Below are positions 33,549 through 46,249 of a stretch of DNA of 64,000 nucleotides, in pieces (the first letter of the stretch is position 1; each line of letters begins with the position of its first letter). The position numbers and the translations under genes were made by a program. Source of the DNA: Neodontobutis hainanensis. Its lineage: Eukaryota; Chordata; Actinopteri; Gobiiformes; Odontobutidae. The stretch lies in assembly GCA_024349245.1 (NCBI GenBank), contig JALDNG010000099.1, forward strand, positions 2,421,001 to 2,485,000, given 5' to 3'. The notes beneath the pieces were generated by a model. That model did not search any database. It was given only the letters and a program-made list of their open reading frames with translations, and was not told the DNA's origin.

Positions 33549-34182
33549 GTGCACGAAGCCCCTGGGATCTAGACAATACGGGTATGCCCTAACCAGATCC
33601 CTCAACCCACGGCTAACTACTCTTGACTAAAACCGCTGCCTCAGTCCTCTTAACATTTTACAGTCTCCATTGATAACTGTGGGCACTTGGTTTAACCTCA
33701 GGTGTCCACTGTAACCATTGTTAGCAGTTCCTCTAAAAGCGCAGATCAGCCAACGACAACAGCAACTCCAAAACGGCAGGGAAAGCGTGAAGAACACTGT
33801 CAGTGGCAAGCACTCACAGTGAGACTAAACGAAACCCTCTCCGCGGTAGACTATGCACACACGCAACTGGTCACCTTGCTGATGACTGACACGCTTAGAG
33901 ACACCAGCATCTCAGTGAAAAGCCTAACAATGAGAAGACTTCTGCATTGCATCTTTTGTTATGATCAAACATAACCATTAGGTACCTCCTCTAACCACCC
34001 TGTCCAACTTTGCCCCTAAAACAGACAAAGCCACTCCAAATTATGATTAATGTGTTTCCCTTAATCAGGTTTACATTAGTACATATGTGTGACGCCAAGG
34101 CTTTTGTGTGTGTTTAACGTGTGGCTTACTCCCTGGTCTGCAAGGATGTCGACACGAAACTTGTGGAACCAGCATCGTGTCG
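33549..34182 (+). other. Retroelement 3' region without pol or env
   Basis: Between the gag stop and the polypurine tract there are only about 630 bases and no recognisable protease, RT, integrase or envelope domain. The short frame 33702-33974 has no domain I know. Confidence 0.6.
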
Positions 34183-34194
34183 AAAAGGGGGGAC
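34183..34194 (+). promoter_or_regulatory. Polypurine tract of the gag-only element
   Basis: AAAAGGGGGGAC lies directly before the 3' LTR start TGTAGCAG, as required for plus-strand priming. Confidence 0.75.
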
Positions 34195-34206
34195 TGTAGC
34201 AGATCA

Positions 34207-37200
34207 CCCACCCATTTCCACCCACCCAATGGACACCCATTTCTTGTGGAGTGATGATGGAAAGCAACATGGCGCCGAGGCATGGCGCCGTAGCAAGAGC
34301 TCTATTGTGTGTTGTCTGTTTATTTGTTTTTGTCATCAACGCATTTGCCACCTTAAGCTATGACCGCGAGACACTGCTGAAGATTCGTGAGGAAGTTTGT
34401 GGATCGTCATTTGTCAGTATTGGTCTGAGGTGTGCTGATTTCAATGTGTGTCCCACTCGAGGCAAGCGAGGCCAGGATTCAAGCCGGAGGTCGGGAGCAG
34501 AGAGAAAGGGCGTGGCGGAGGTATCGCTACACACGCCAGTACATTTGAACCCCTGAGCGGGACACTACAGGCTACCAGCGGCGGAAGCGCAGACACCGAG
34601 GTAAGCGAGGGGGTTGCTTGTAAAACCGCGGCCGCCAGTCGAGGATCCCGCTGCCGTCCATCTACCTGGCGAATGTTCAGTCATTGCCAAATAAAACAGA
34701 CGACCTGCTGAGTCGTATTAAGGCCCAGCGCGAGGCCGGGACTGCTCCGTGTTTGCCTTACAGACGTGGTTACACAGCGGCGTGCGGATTCTTCTTTCCT
34801 GCCACCGGGCTTCTCTGTCCACCGCTCGGACAGGGTGAAGGAGAGCACCGGAAATCGAAGGGTGGAGGTGTGTGCTTTTAATTAACGAACTTTGGTGCAC
34901 GGATTGTGTCATTGTGAACAAAACTTGCAACGTTAACTTGGAATGTCTTATTTTGAAATGCCCCTTTTTATCTCCCACGGAGTTTTCGTAATGTTCCTGT
35001 GTGGAGTTTATATACATCCGCGGCGGACACTTCTGTTGCCTTGAGTGAATTAAGTGACATTGTACACAAATTTGAGAACTCCCATGTTAATGCCGTGGCT
35101 ATAGTAGCTGGTGATTTTAATAAGAGTAATTTTAAAACTGTCTTTCCCAACTACTATCAGCATGTTAAACATCCAACTAGGGGAGCACATATCCTGGACC
35201 ACTGTTACAGTAACGTAAAATCTGCTTATCAATCCAGTCTTAGACCAGCTTTTGGAAAATCAGATCACTCTTCTGTGTTACTCCTTCCTACATACATACA
35301 GAGGAGTAAACAATCAAAACCTTCGTCATGTATTGTTCAGTGCTGGACGAAGGAGAGTGAAATGAAATTACAGGGATGCTTTGATGCTACTGATTGGTCT
35401 GTGTTCCATTCAGAAAATTTGGATGAGTTTTGTGATGCAGTGACTGGGTATATTGACTTCTGCATTGATTGTTGTGTTCCCAAAAAGGAAATAAAACGGC
35501 ATGCTTGTCAGAACCCGTGGTTTAATGCCGATGTAAATAGGAAAATACAACAGCGGACCGTGGCTTTTAAATCTGGTGATGCTGTTGCTTATAAGTTGTC
35601 CAGATACTCTTTGGAGCGGTCTATTAAAGCTGCTAAACGAGTCTATGGAACTAAGATAGAGGGACATTTTACGGAGGCGGACCCTCGACGGATGTGGCAA
35701 GGGTTAAATTCTATCATCGCTTGGAAACCGAAAGGAGGATCTACCATTAATGTTGACTCATCCTTACCAAATGACCTAAACGAGTTTTATTGTCGTTTTG
35801 AAACTGAATATGTTGAACCTGTTGTATTTCCGGCTTGTAATGAGCAGAGTTTTACCGTCATTCAGGAGGATGTCCAGAGGGTCTTATCCAGGACGAAGGT
35901 TAGGAAGGCACCTGGTCCGGATTGTATTCCTCCTCGTGTCCTTAAACTGTGCTCCGAGCAGCTTGCTCCTGTTCTGACTGATCTCTTTAACATGTCACTT
36001 AGGAAGTGCACTGTTCCAGTTAGTTTTAAAAGATCAATCATAATTCCAGTGCCCAAGAAGACACCTGTGACGTGTTTGAATGACTATCGGCCAGTGGCCC
36101 TCACATCTGTCTTGATGAAAACCTTTGAGCGGCTGGTATTGGACTTTGTTAGAGATCAAATCCCTATGTCTGTGGACCCACTACAGTTTGCATACAGGAA
36201 AAACAGAAGTGTTGAGGATGCCATTTCCTTTGCTTTGAACTCTGTCTATAAGCATCTTGATGCACATAAATCATATGCTAGAATGCTATTTATAGACTAT
36301 AGTTCAGCTTTTAACTCAATGATCCCAACAAAGCTGATTCACAAACTGAAATGTCTTGGACTCGATGATGCCATTTGTAAATGGATTTTAAATTTCCTCA
36401 CTTGTCGACCACAAAGGGTCAAAATTAATGACTGTATTTCAGAGGAGCTGTATGTTAGCACTGGTTCACCACAGGGGTGTATCTTGAGCCCCCTATTGTT
36501 CACACTGTATACTCATGATCTTGTAGCATCCTATGATAACAATATGATAATCAAATATGCTGATGATACAACTATCATTGGGCTGATCAGTTCAAACGAT
36601 GAATCTCAGTATCGTAAAGAAGTGGAGAATGTTGTTCAATGGAGTAAAAAAACAACTTGCTTTTGAACACTTCAAAAACATGTGAACTTGTTATCGATTT
36701 TTGTCATAATAGGAATCAGTTGCCTATTACCATCGATGATTCTGATGTGCAGATTATTGAGAAATGTAAATTTTTGGGTGTGACTCTTTCTCTTGACTTG
36801 AAATGGAGCTCAAATACGACTAGCATTGCTAAGAAAGCGAGACAGCGCCTCTTCTTTTACGTAGGCTTGAGAGTTTACTCAAAATACTAAGATCCTTTTA
36901 AATTTTTACTATTGCGTAATTGAGAGTGTTTTAACTAATTGTATTACTTTGTGGTTTGGTAATCTCACCTTGAAAGAAAAGAAGTCTCTGAACAAAGTGG
37001 TTCGCTCAGCCAGCGGGATCATTGGCTGCACTTTGCCACTCCTGGAGGCTACATATAAAGCTAGACTCTTGAATCGTGCTTTAAAACTTGCTAACGATGC
37101 CTCAGGCCATCCTGCAAGGACTTTTTAAGATGCTTCCCTCAGGGAGAAGGTATCGATCGATCAAATGTACTACTGATCGCCATTTAAACAGTTTCTTTCC

Positions 37201-37437
37201 CCAAGCTGTAATCACTTTAAACAAAGCACTTTAAACTAGGCACTTTATATTTATGTCTGATTTTTAATACAGAATTTTACTTTTGAGCTTTTATGTGGCA
37301 CTTGCTTGTCTGTTTTATGTTATGTCTTTTATATGTCTGACTTTGTACTTTGCACTTTGAGCTTCTGGCACATTTTCTTCCAATGTGGTTTTATACTGCA
37401 AATGGCAAATAAAGTGAATTGAATTGAATTGAATTGA
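34207..37437 (+). mobile_element. Rex1/Babar LINE inserted in the 3' LTR
   Basis: The element is 3.2 kb, close to full length. It starts with CCACCCATTTCC then ATGGCGCCG-rich sequence, encodes a leader, endonuclease and RT, and ends with a (GAATT)n tail at 37416-37437. The RT sequence IDYSSAFNSMIP and the later ARQRLFF segment fit Rex1. Target duplication is AGATCA. Confidence 0.82.
34260..36890 (+). pseudogene. Rex1 leader, endonuclease and reverse transcriptase, frameshifted
   Basis: The leader frame (34251-34556) has a hydrophobic start and YDRETLLKIRE. Endonuclease pieces appear at 34684-34881 (then GKSKGGG-like HRKSKGGGVCF). The main frame 34999-36666 (555 codons) covers GDFNKSNFK, FGKSDHSSVLLL, then RT with RKAPGPDCIPPRVLK, LTSVLMKTFERL, MLFIDYSSAFNS, GSPQGCILSPLLFTLY and KYADDTTIIGL (YADD intact). 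A frameshift at about 36656 puts the thumb region (LLNTSKTCELVIDF, FLGVTLSLDLKWS) in the frame 36657-36890, with further breaks to about 37210. Confidence 0.85.
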
Positions 37438-39206
37438 AGATCAGTCTCCATAATTCCACACTTATCACTTCCAGAGAGGCCCCAGCAAACAAGAGTTTGC
37501 ACAAAACTCCACACGGATTATAACATCTGTCTTTTATCATTTACAGACCTCCAAACTGTTTTACTAAGGACTCAGGAACCTTCAGTAAACCGTGATTAAC
37601 TATTCTGCGTTGTTGACATGACCAGGACAAAACCTGGCCAGGGACGCATCCCAGGTCAAAGGTGACTCAGGACCAGCACCACATCCTGGCACCATGTCCA
37701 AGGACTGTAAATCCTAAAGATAAAGGGTGTTGATTCAGCTTTACCCAGAACTTTCTTTAGCACTCAAGAAGGACTTAGGAATGCGTTTGATCACACCAGA
37801 ACCCCTGAACTTCTGATGGTCAGACACTACCCCCTTGTGTTTGACCGGACAGAGAACTATTGACTTCTCCCCAAAGGATATTTTGTTATTTTAATAAAAG
37901 AATTATTGTATTAATGTGCTGTTGTTATACTGTTCTTTTCCAGGACGCGGAGTCGTGACGAGAACTCCTCATCCTAGTTTTGTTTGCAGGTTGTGTTCTG
38001 TTTTAAGGAAATGTAACAATTGTTTCCATCATGTCCTGACAAATGCCTCTGTATAACTTTGCAGTACAAGTGTTTTGCGTGTTTATGAAAAACCAAAAGA
38101 AATTAAGCAAGGAATGTTTTAAAACTTAGTTTAAACACTTAAACTTTAGTCAAACTTGCCAAGGCAACACCCTTCTTCGTAAGACACGCCCCTTTTCCAA
38201 AGGTGACAAAACTGGCACGCTGCCAGAGAATCTCCCTTCTCCCTTCTCCCTTTTTGCAGCCTGCTTCACCCTTCGCACCTTTCACCCTTCTCGGTGAGCC
38301 TGCGGCCTTCTGGCGGACGGTCCAGTAGGACTGCCTCGCCGCCGCAAACCTGGGCCTCGTGGAAACGAGTTAACTTTCCATCGTTCTAAAGACCGTGCCT
38401 GCTAAAGCGCCTGCTCTTCCCCAAAAGAGCGCGCGCAGAAGCAAGTTTTAACCAGCAAAGCAACAGCTGAGAACTCTTTCATGGACCGTGACATAACCTA
38501 CACAAACTTCAACTTTTACACGGTACAACCGAGGAGAGGCCGTGCGAGTTTGGACAGCAACTAGACGCTTTTGTTCTCTTCCCTGGGTGCACGGCGACCC
38601 TGGTGTGTGGAGCGCTTCATCAGTAAGTGACGAACTTTCTGGAGAACATTCAGGACGCTTCGTCTCGGACCACTGATATCGACCACACCGCACCGGGCCA
38701 GCACCCGCTGACGACAGAGTAAGTCCGACGTGACACAACTGCCTTGGCGGCATTACAAAGTCCAAACTCTAGCCCCAAGCCTCCATCTCCTTTTTCCGTT
38801 AAAAGTCCCTTTAAATTTCCCCAATCTAGATTAAACTGTACAAAACATTCCTGGTTTCATCATATCCTCCATGCAACTGTTTATCCCTGTGTATTCCCAT
38901 TGTGTTCAACCCTTATTGTGTTTTAATGCTTTACCATGTTCCCGTCATATTATTCACCATTGTATAATCTTTAATAAAATCCCATAAAGACATTAATGTT
39001 TCCCTGTTTATATCAAGAAATGTTCGAAAACAAGAAGAATTTACTTCCTTTAGATTAATGAGACTAGACTAAACAGTTTCTCTAGATCTGTCTAAAACTA
39101 GAGTGGTGCCCCGAAAGAAATTAATATTTTGATAAACAAAATATTAATTATTAATTTTCATAATTAATATTCATATTAATTATTAATAAGACCATATTCA
39201 CTACAC

Positions 39207-41502
39207 TTTTAATCTCAAGCAGTCTGTGTCTGGACCCACACATGAACGTGGGCACACACTCGATCTTGTCTTATCATCCGGTCTGTCTATTTTTAACCTA
39301 GAGGTCTGCGATTTAGTTTTCTCTGACCATATGCCTATATTGTTTGAGATTCCTCTCTCTTGCAGTACTACATTTGAACGTCGCGCCGCTGCTCGGCCCT
39401 GTCGAGTTATTAACCCCTCCACTGCCGCTCAATTCTCATCTGTTTTCAGTCAGCATTTCAGTATACCTGGAAAACTACGCAATAACCCAGAGGAGCTAAG
39501 CTCTTGGTTGCATTCCAGCTGCCAAACGGTTTTAAATACTGTGGCTCCTATGAGACTCAGGCACCCAAAAACTAAATCTGAGCCATGGATGAATGACACT
39601 GTTCGTGCTGTTAGGCGCAACTGTCGTAGAGCTGAGCGCAAGTGGAAAAAGGACAAACTGCAAGTTTCTTTTCAAATGTTGTGGGACTGTTGGCATCAGT
39701 ATCAGAAAACTGTGAAAGATGCTAAAATGAAACACATTTCCGAGATAATTTTGTCAAACTGTAATAAGCCCCGTGTTTTATTTAAAACAATAGATTCAGT
39801 TCTTAATGTTCCAAAACTGTCTGTGTTGATGCCTCCCCGGCGCTCTGTGAAGACTTTCTCAGCTTTTTTACTGATAAGGTCTCTTCCACTAGAGCTCTGA
39901 TTTCACCTTCTGCCTATGACCCCTCAGTCTCTGTCCCCTGCACTGCTGTTTTTGATGAGTTTGAGCCTGTGACTTTGTCTGTGCTACATGAAAATGTTAG
40001 TAAGCTAAAGCCCTCAGGTTCTTCACTTGATGCTGTCCCTGCTCGATTGTTTAAGGAGGTTTTTTCCACTCTTGGGCCAACGGTTGTTGAAATTGTAAAC
40101 AGCAGTCTATCCTCAGGTGTGGTCCCTGAGAGTTTTAAACATGCAATAGTGCATCCCCTGATCAAAAAGTCAGGTCTGGATCGAGCAGATTTGTCAAATT
40201 TCCGGCCTATTTCAAAACTTCCTTTTATTTCTAAAATTCTAGAAAAAATTGTTTGCAGCCAATTAATGGCTTTTTTAACAGACCACAATATTCTTGAAGT
40301 GTTCCAATCTGGTTTTAAATCTCTACACAGCACAGAATCTGCTCTTCTGAAGGTTTTTAATGATATTTATTTAGCTACTGATGCTGGAGAGTGCGTAGTT
40401 CTTGTGCTTCTCGATTTAACTGCTGCATTTGACACTGTGGACCACAAAATTCTGATCTCGTTTGGAGAGCTGGGTGGGCATAAAAGGCATCGCACTTCAA
40501 TGGTTCAGGTCCTATTTGGAAGGTAGGACTTTCTGTGTTAGATACGGGAACTTTGAGTCCTCCTCTGCACCCCTCTCTTGTGGAGTCCCACAGGGTCAGT
40601 TTTGGGCCCTCTGCTTTTCTCTCTACTTGCTGCCACTTGGCTCAATAATTAGGAAGCATGGTATGTCATTTCACTGTTATGCGGATGATAGTCAGATCTA
40701 CATGCCTCTTAAAAAGAATGACACTGTTAGACCGCTGTTGGAGTGTCTTGAGGATATAAAGGCCTGGATGGCTGTAAATTTTTTAAGTGTTAATGCAAAT
40801 AAAACGGAAGTAATGATTTTTGGTGACACCACTGGGACCCGTTCTGTTGAGTTGGGTGCTTTGGCTCAGTACATCAAGCCAACCATTACAAATTTAGGGG
40901 TTAAAATGGACCCTGACCTTAAGCTCAACAGTCAGATCAGGGCTGTGGTTAAATCTAGTTTCTTCCAATTGAGACAGTTGGCCAAAATAAAGCCTTTTCT
41001 TCAAAGGCAACATTTTGAGACAGTAATACATGCCTTTGTTACTACCCGGCTGGATTACTGTAACGCTCTGTATATGGGGGTCAGTGGGTCTTCTGTTGCA
41101 CGTCTGCAACTGGTTCAGAACGCTGCAGCTCGTCTGGTCACGGGAACTCGTAAATATGAGCATGTTTCCCCCATCTTAGCCTCCTTACACTGGTTGCCTG
41201 TACAGTTTAGGATTCATTTTAAAATTCTTTTATTTGTATTTAAATCTTTAAATGGTTTTGCCCCACCATACATTTCTGAGCTACTTGTTCCATATACTCC
41301 CACCCATTCTCTTAGGTCAGCTGATCAACTGCTCCTGAAAGTGCCCAAGACAAGGCTTAAATTAAGAGGGGATCGTGCTTTTGCGGTGGCAGCACCAAAA
41401 ATGTGGAATGGCCTGCCACTGCACATTAGACAGGCCACTTCAATGTCTCATTTTAAATCTCTTTTAAAAACCCAACTCTTTTCCTTGGCTTTTATCACTT
41501 GA
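39207..41502 (+). pseudogene. L2 LINE endonuclease end and reverse transcriptase, frameshifted
   Basis: The frame 39226-39900 resumes the endonuclease interrupted at 28368 (SGPTHERGHTLDLVLSSG, then FSDHMPILFE). 39969-40526 has RT motifs: SLSSGVVPESFKHAIVHPL, LSNFRPISKLPFISKILEK, and VLLDLTAAFDTVDH (motif A Asp). 40462-41502 continues with GVPQGQFWALCF (a changed motif B), FHCYADDSQIYM (YADD), and the thumb/C-terminal LDYCNALYMG, LHWLPVQFRIHFK and MWNGLPLHIR. Frameshifts occur near 39890 and 40490. Confidence 0.87.
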
Positions 41503-41626
41503 ATCTGACATTTTGTGTATTATTATTTTAATTTATTTTAATTTTCTTCTTCTGTACAGCACTTTGGTCTACTTCGGTAGTTTTAAAGTGCTTTATAAAT
41601 AAAGTTTGTTGTTGTTGTTGTTGTTC

Positions 41627-42190
41627 ATGGATAAGAAGGAGAAGACGCTACGCCCTTGCATTGACTACCGACCTAGTGGTCATTATGAGTACCTCGTGAT
41701 GCCATTTTGACTAATGCACCTGCGGTTTTTCAGGCTTTTGTATATGATGTTCTAAGAGAGATGGCTTTACCATTTTTTACCGCAAGTTCATTCAAAATTT
41801 CTGTTCCATTGCAGCCCCATTGCATGCTCTCACCTCTTGTGCTCAGGCTGCTTTCCAGTGGTTGAAGAACTGCTTTATCTCCGCTCCAATACTTACTCTT
41901 CCAGACTCCAACTGTCAGTTTGTGGTAGAGGTGGATGCCTCTGACCTGGGAGTGGGGGCAATCCTGTCACAAAGGTCAGTAGATGATGATAAACTACATC
42001 CTTGTGTGTACCTGTCAAAGAAGCTTTCCCCAGCAGAATAAAACTATGATGTGGGAGATCGAGAATTGCGTGCGATTAAAATGGCTCTGGAGGAATGGAG
42101 ACTTTTTCTGCTGAAGTAAACACAGCAGCCTTTCCTGATCTGGACTGATCATAAGAATTTGGAGTACATTAACACAACACTAAACCCTAA
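41627..42190 (+). pseudogene. Gypsy pol fragment (RT and RNase H), continuing from 27322
   Basis: It begins DKKEKTLRPCIDYR, the next segment of the RT interrupted by L2, then jumps by deletion to GHYEYLVMPF. RNase H follows in 41820-42041 (FVVEVDASDLGVGAILSQR, with catalytic Asp) and then, after a stop, WTDHKNLEYI at about 42143-42172. Several stops and deletions are present. Confidence 0.8.
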
Positions 42191-43600
42191 AACAACTTTT
42201 TTTAGTTAATGATCTGTAAGAATGGGGACTTATTAGTGCTATTCACTGATCTGAATACATTTTTTGACATTTGAGTATAAAGTTTATTAATTTTACAATT
42301 TATGGTGTAAAACCATCTAAGTGCTGCCCTCTTCAGGTTGAACGGTGGATACCACAGTTGAATTTTTCAATTTGAGATTGTTTCCTTGTGTGACAAAAGC
42401 GGGCTCGACTAACAGCTCACTACCCACGCCCCCTGGCACGAGCTCACCACACCCTTGGCATTGGCTCATGCCCCTGGTATAATAACATCTTGTTCCCAAG
42501 ACATCAGGCTAGCTATAGTAGCATGTACTTGTGTTGCTGGTTGCAACAGCCCTGCTGGACTATATGGCTTTCCAGTTTAGTTGGAAATGATGCACCATTG
42601 GTTGCGTGTACTTGGCCTGGAACACCATGAGTTCCCGCTGAGAGCTGGTGTTTGCAGCGGGCATTTTAAGCGGGATTGCTTCTCCAACGCAATGGAGGTG
42701 GAAATGTGCTTCTCCAAACAGCTCCCGCTGAAAAGTAACACAAAGCCAAACGCTTGATGTGAGTAAACATATACTTTTTAACACAATTTATGTTTCTTCC
42801 CAGTAAAGCTAAAGTTAATTAATGAATTTTGTCATGTTGCTAGTTAGCATGTTAAAACGTTAGCTTCGGCTGCTCCATATACCGGGCTAACGTGCTAATG
42901 AGGGCTGCTGCAGTGTTGATACGTGTGGCCAAGTACACACAGACCTAGCTTTACTCTGTTGTCACTCAATATTCCATTTGTTCTTTCTCGTACATGGGCA
43001 GCTCTCTGCTGGACTTGTAGCAGAGAATACTGCATTTAGCACTATAGTTTCTGAGACTTTACTTTGCTGACAAAATTTTGACTAATGTAAACACTAATAC
43101 AGTGTTGAATACACTCAAGATTCTTAAAAAGTTTGGAACAGCTCACGAAGTTATGATTAGCCTGTGTAAGTCTGGCTCTTGCATTTCACCATCTTCGCTC
43201 CCAATAAGTGCAACTGACAGCAACTGTCAAACACAAAGTTAAAAGCCTCTGTCCTGACTGGGCAGGATTTACAAAGTTTTGGACGTGTCTTGAAATGATG
43301 TATGAGAATTTACTATGCCATTTATTTTTTATTTAAATTAAGTGTGAATATATAAAATATTATATTAATATAAAAATGGAAATGCTTACTGTAAGAACAA
43401 TTCCTAAAGAATATAAGAATTATGGAAAGGCAGTTTGAGAAAATGGTGTCATTTTGACATTTTGAGTGTTGAGACATGTTCATTTTGAGTTGTATAGCTG
43501 ATTTTATAATGCATGTTTTAACAATTTTGTGTGTAACTTCAGGTATAAATGTTTCTTCATATTTCAATGTTTTATTTATTTTTTATACCAACTATATTTA
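42190..43600. other. No gene recognised
   Basis: Mixed-composition sequence. The short minus-strand frame 42560-42784 has no domain I know. It could hold an unrecognised repeat, for instance around 42290-42780. Confidence 0.45.
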
Positions 43601-43608
43601 TAAATCCA

Positions 43609-45350
43609 TTATTGGAATCCTGTGTAAGGACAGCACAAGAAGGTATGAGCCGTACATTCTGTCCCAGGTCTCCCCAGCACCACCTGACCACACTGCAGCA
43701 GACAAGTGTCTATGACATGCACATGTACAGTATGTGTACTTACATCATTAAGATTATCAAAGACCACATTTTTCTTCTTTGGTACAAGGATGATAGCAGC
43801 AGTTTTAAGTGCTACTGGCACAACACCAGTGCACAATGAGTTATTAATAATTCTCAAAACAACAGGAGAGAGGAATCAAAACAGGATTTAAAAAGACACG
43901 ATGGTATTGGATCAACTCTAAAAGTTGAGGCTTTCAGTTTTAAAACCAAATTAGACAGAGACTGGGAGTCATGAATAGAAAAATTGGAAAGAGAAATGCC
44001 AGAAAACGCAGACATTGTTAACGATGAAGCAGCAGAAAAATGGATGGAAGCAACATGGTTACGTATATTATCTATTTTGGTGCTAAAAAACTCCAAAAAC
44101 ATGTTACAACAGTAAGTTGAAGCAGGAACATTAGAGAGGCTGTGATTTTGAAGCAGCTTGTTGATTGACTGAAAAAGTTGTTTAGGTTTTCCCTGATTAC
44201 TGGCAATTAAATGAGAGAAATAAAAAGATCTAGCTAACACCATTTCAGTTTTATATTCAAGTAAGCAGTCTTTCCAGGCCTGATGATGAACAGTTAAACC
44301 TGATATACGCCATCTACGCTCCATTTTCCGACACAAAACTTTCCTAGCATGCAGATCAGTGTTGTACCAAGGAGCTGAGCGTGCAAAAGAAACAGATCCG
44401 GAGCCAGCGTATCCAGACCAGACAAAAGAACAGAGTTCAACACAGAACCATTATCATCCATATCATCAGACAGAGAATCACAACTTAAAAGAGTCTCAAT
44501 AAAATGTGAGAAATCAGTGGGCTCAATAGATCTCCATTTGCGATAGTTAATGACGCGAGACGAACTAGAGAACATTACAGGTAACTCCATGTTAAAAAAG
44601 ACAGCCTGGTGATCAGACAGACCTAGGTCAGAGGTTAACAACTGAGTCACATATGAGCCATTGGAGATTACAAGGTCTAAAGTGTGGCCTTTGACATGTG
44701 TAGGACAGTCCACAAACTGGTCAAGTTCAAAGCACTCCAGTATGGACATAAAGTCTTTTGTTGTTGTAGAGTCTTTTGTATCCACATGGATGTTGAAATC
44801 ACCCAGGAGAAAAATTCTTTCAAACCTGGGACATAAAAAAGATAACATATCTGAGAATTCAGATAAGAAGTCTTTATGTGTCTTTGGAATCCTGTAGACT
44901 GTAGCCACTACAGTAGAGAGCGGAGCAGCAACACTTAGAGCAAGACATTCAAAAGAGTCTGTTTTGGGGACAGACACGGGACACATGTTGAACAGTTGTT
45001 GAACTGTGTAGCACCATGATTACCCCACCTTTACCAGAAGAACGCGGGAGATCAAATAAACCATAGCCAGCAGGAGTCAGTTAATTGAAAAGAAAACCGT
45101 CAAATTCTTTATGCCATGTTTCAGTTAAACAGATAAGGTCCAGATTTTTTTCTAAGATGATGTCCGATAAAATAACTGCTTTGTTATTGACAGATCGCAC
45201 GTTAAACAGCGCTGATTTCAGCAGACGAGATGAGTCCAATGCAGTTTGAGTTTCATCTGCATGCTTGAGTGCTGACAAATTGTTAGAATTTACCCCTGTA
45301 GGTCTTAACTGCAGTCTATGGGGTTTGCGTAGAAACATGCGCAAATGGAG
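43609..45350 (-). mobile_element. L2-type LINE fragment (leader, endonuclease, RT start)
   Basis: Minus-strand frames in order: 45344-45081 (SALFNVRSVNNKAVIL, ICLTETWH), 44986-44294 (TVYRIPKTHKDFL, IFLLGDFNIHVD, GHTLDLVISNGS, LSDHQAVFF), 44336-43854 (endonuclease-RT linker), and 43857-43609 (SLCTGVVPVALKTAAIILVPK, start of RT). The RT active site is missing, and frame changes make it dead. It sits between two gypsy fragments, 41627-42190 and 45435-45600. Confidence 0.78.
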
Positions 45351-45434
45351 ACAATAAATGTCTCTCCGGTGGAAGAGTGGAGTGTTGTGACGCAGATTGT
45401 AGTTCCTACTCCATATTGAAATGAGATATTAAAG

Positions 45435-45600
45435 TTGGCTCATGATAATTCTCTGGCTGGTCATTTAGGAATTAAGAAAACTTATCATTGCATTCTGCAA
45501 CATTTCTTTTGGACAGGAATTAAACGGGATGTTGTGCATTACTGTAAATCATGTCATTGGTGTCAACAATGTGAGTCAGATAAAGCCAGTAAAGGAGAGC
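45435..45600 (+). pseudogene. Gypsy integrase zinc-binding fragment
   Basis: The plus-strand frame reads AHDNSLAGHLGIKKTYHCI then FFWTGIKRDVVHYCKSC and WCQ, the HHCC zinc-binding domain at the start of gypsy integrase. It may be the continuation of the pol fragment ending at 42190, separated by the L2 fragment and other DNA. Confidence 0.75.
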
Positions 45601-45604
45601 TCCT

Positions 45605-46220
45605 TGGTCCCTGCCTCCAGACCCCCACCAACCCCTGTCTCTGCTTTTTGAAGATGATGTTGTCCTGTTGGCTCCATCAAGCCAGGACCTTCAGTGTGCA
45701 CTGGAACGCAGCTGGGATGAGAGTCAGCACCTCCAAGTCTGAGACCATGGTTCTCAGTGGGAACAGGGTGGCGTTTTCCCTTTCAGGTTGGTGGAGAGCT
45801 AGTGCCTCATGTTTTGGAGTTCAAGTATCTTGGGGTCTTGTTTACGAGTGAGGGAAGGAAGGAGCGTGAAATTGACAGACGGATCGATGCAGCTTCTGCA
45901 GTAATGCGGTCGATGTACCGATCTGTCGTGGTGAAGAAGGAGCTGAGCTGCAAGACAAAACTCTCAATTTACAAGTCAATGTACGTTGCAACGCTCACCT
46001 ACAGTCATGAGCTTTGGGTCATGAGGCATCTCTTTCGAAAGCCTCCTGGATGCCTCCCTAGGGAGGTGTTTCAGGCATGTCCCACCGAGAATAGACCCCG
46101 TGGTAGACCTAGGACACACTGGAGTAACTATGTCTCTCGGCTGCCCTGGGAAAGCCTCGGTATCCCCCTGGAAATTCTGAAGGAAGTGTCTGTGGAAAAA
46201 GAAGTCTGGGCGTCTTAGTG
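45605..46220 (+). mobile_element. Rex3 fragment
   Basis: Two frames: the first ends with CFLKMMLSCWLHQARTFSVH (out-of-frame RT); the second (45757-46218) reads FKYLGVLFTSEGRKEREIDR, RSVVVKKELSCKTKLSIYKS, then CLPREVFQACPTENRPRGRP. It matches the C-terminal third of the long Rex3 copy, with an internal deletion around 46025. There is no (GATG)n tail. Confidence 0.85.
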
Positions 46221-46249
46221 AAGTTTCTGTTGAGCACTTAAATAATAAT

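Larger units (their letters stand above)
28369..39205 (+). mobile_element. Gag-only LTR retroelement, interrupted by Rex1
   Basis: It is bounded by TGTAG...CTACA LTRs with CTTT duplicated outside (28365-28368 and 39206-39209). It has a 1785-base 5' LTR, a long leader, a broken gag, a polypurine tract (34183-34192) and a 3' LTR split by a Rex1 copy. I count about 15 differences between the LTRs, under 1% excluding repeat-number changes, so the insertion is fairly young. No protease, RT or integrase is present between gag and the polypurine tract. The 4-bp duplication and LTR form suit an endogenous-retrovirus-like or gypsy-like relative that depends on another element. Confidence 0.75.
34195..39205 (+). 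repeat. 3' LTR of the gag-only element, split
   Basis: The first 12 bases are 34195-34206 (TGTAGCAGATCA). The rest is 37444-39205. Between them lies a Rex1 LINE with AGATCA repeated on both sides (34201-34206 and 37438-37443). The LTR is otherwise colinear with 28369-30153. Confidence 0.85.
27323..41626 (+). mobile_element. L2 (Maui-like) LINE, itself interrupted at 28369-39205
   Basis: The 5' part is 27323-28368 and the 3' part 39206-41626, about 3.47 kb together. It starts with AAGATGGCGCC-type sequence, encodes an N-terminal hydrophobic leader, endonuclease and RT, and ends with a (TTG)n tail. ATGG is present on both sides (27319-27322 and 41627-41630), a short target duplication within gypsy RT. 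The endonuclease frame continues across the inserted LTR element, with CTTT duplicated, which proves the order of insertion. Confidence 0.85.
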
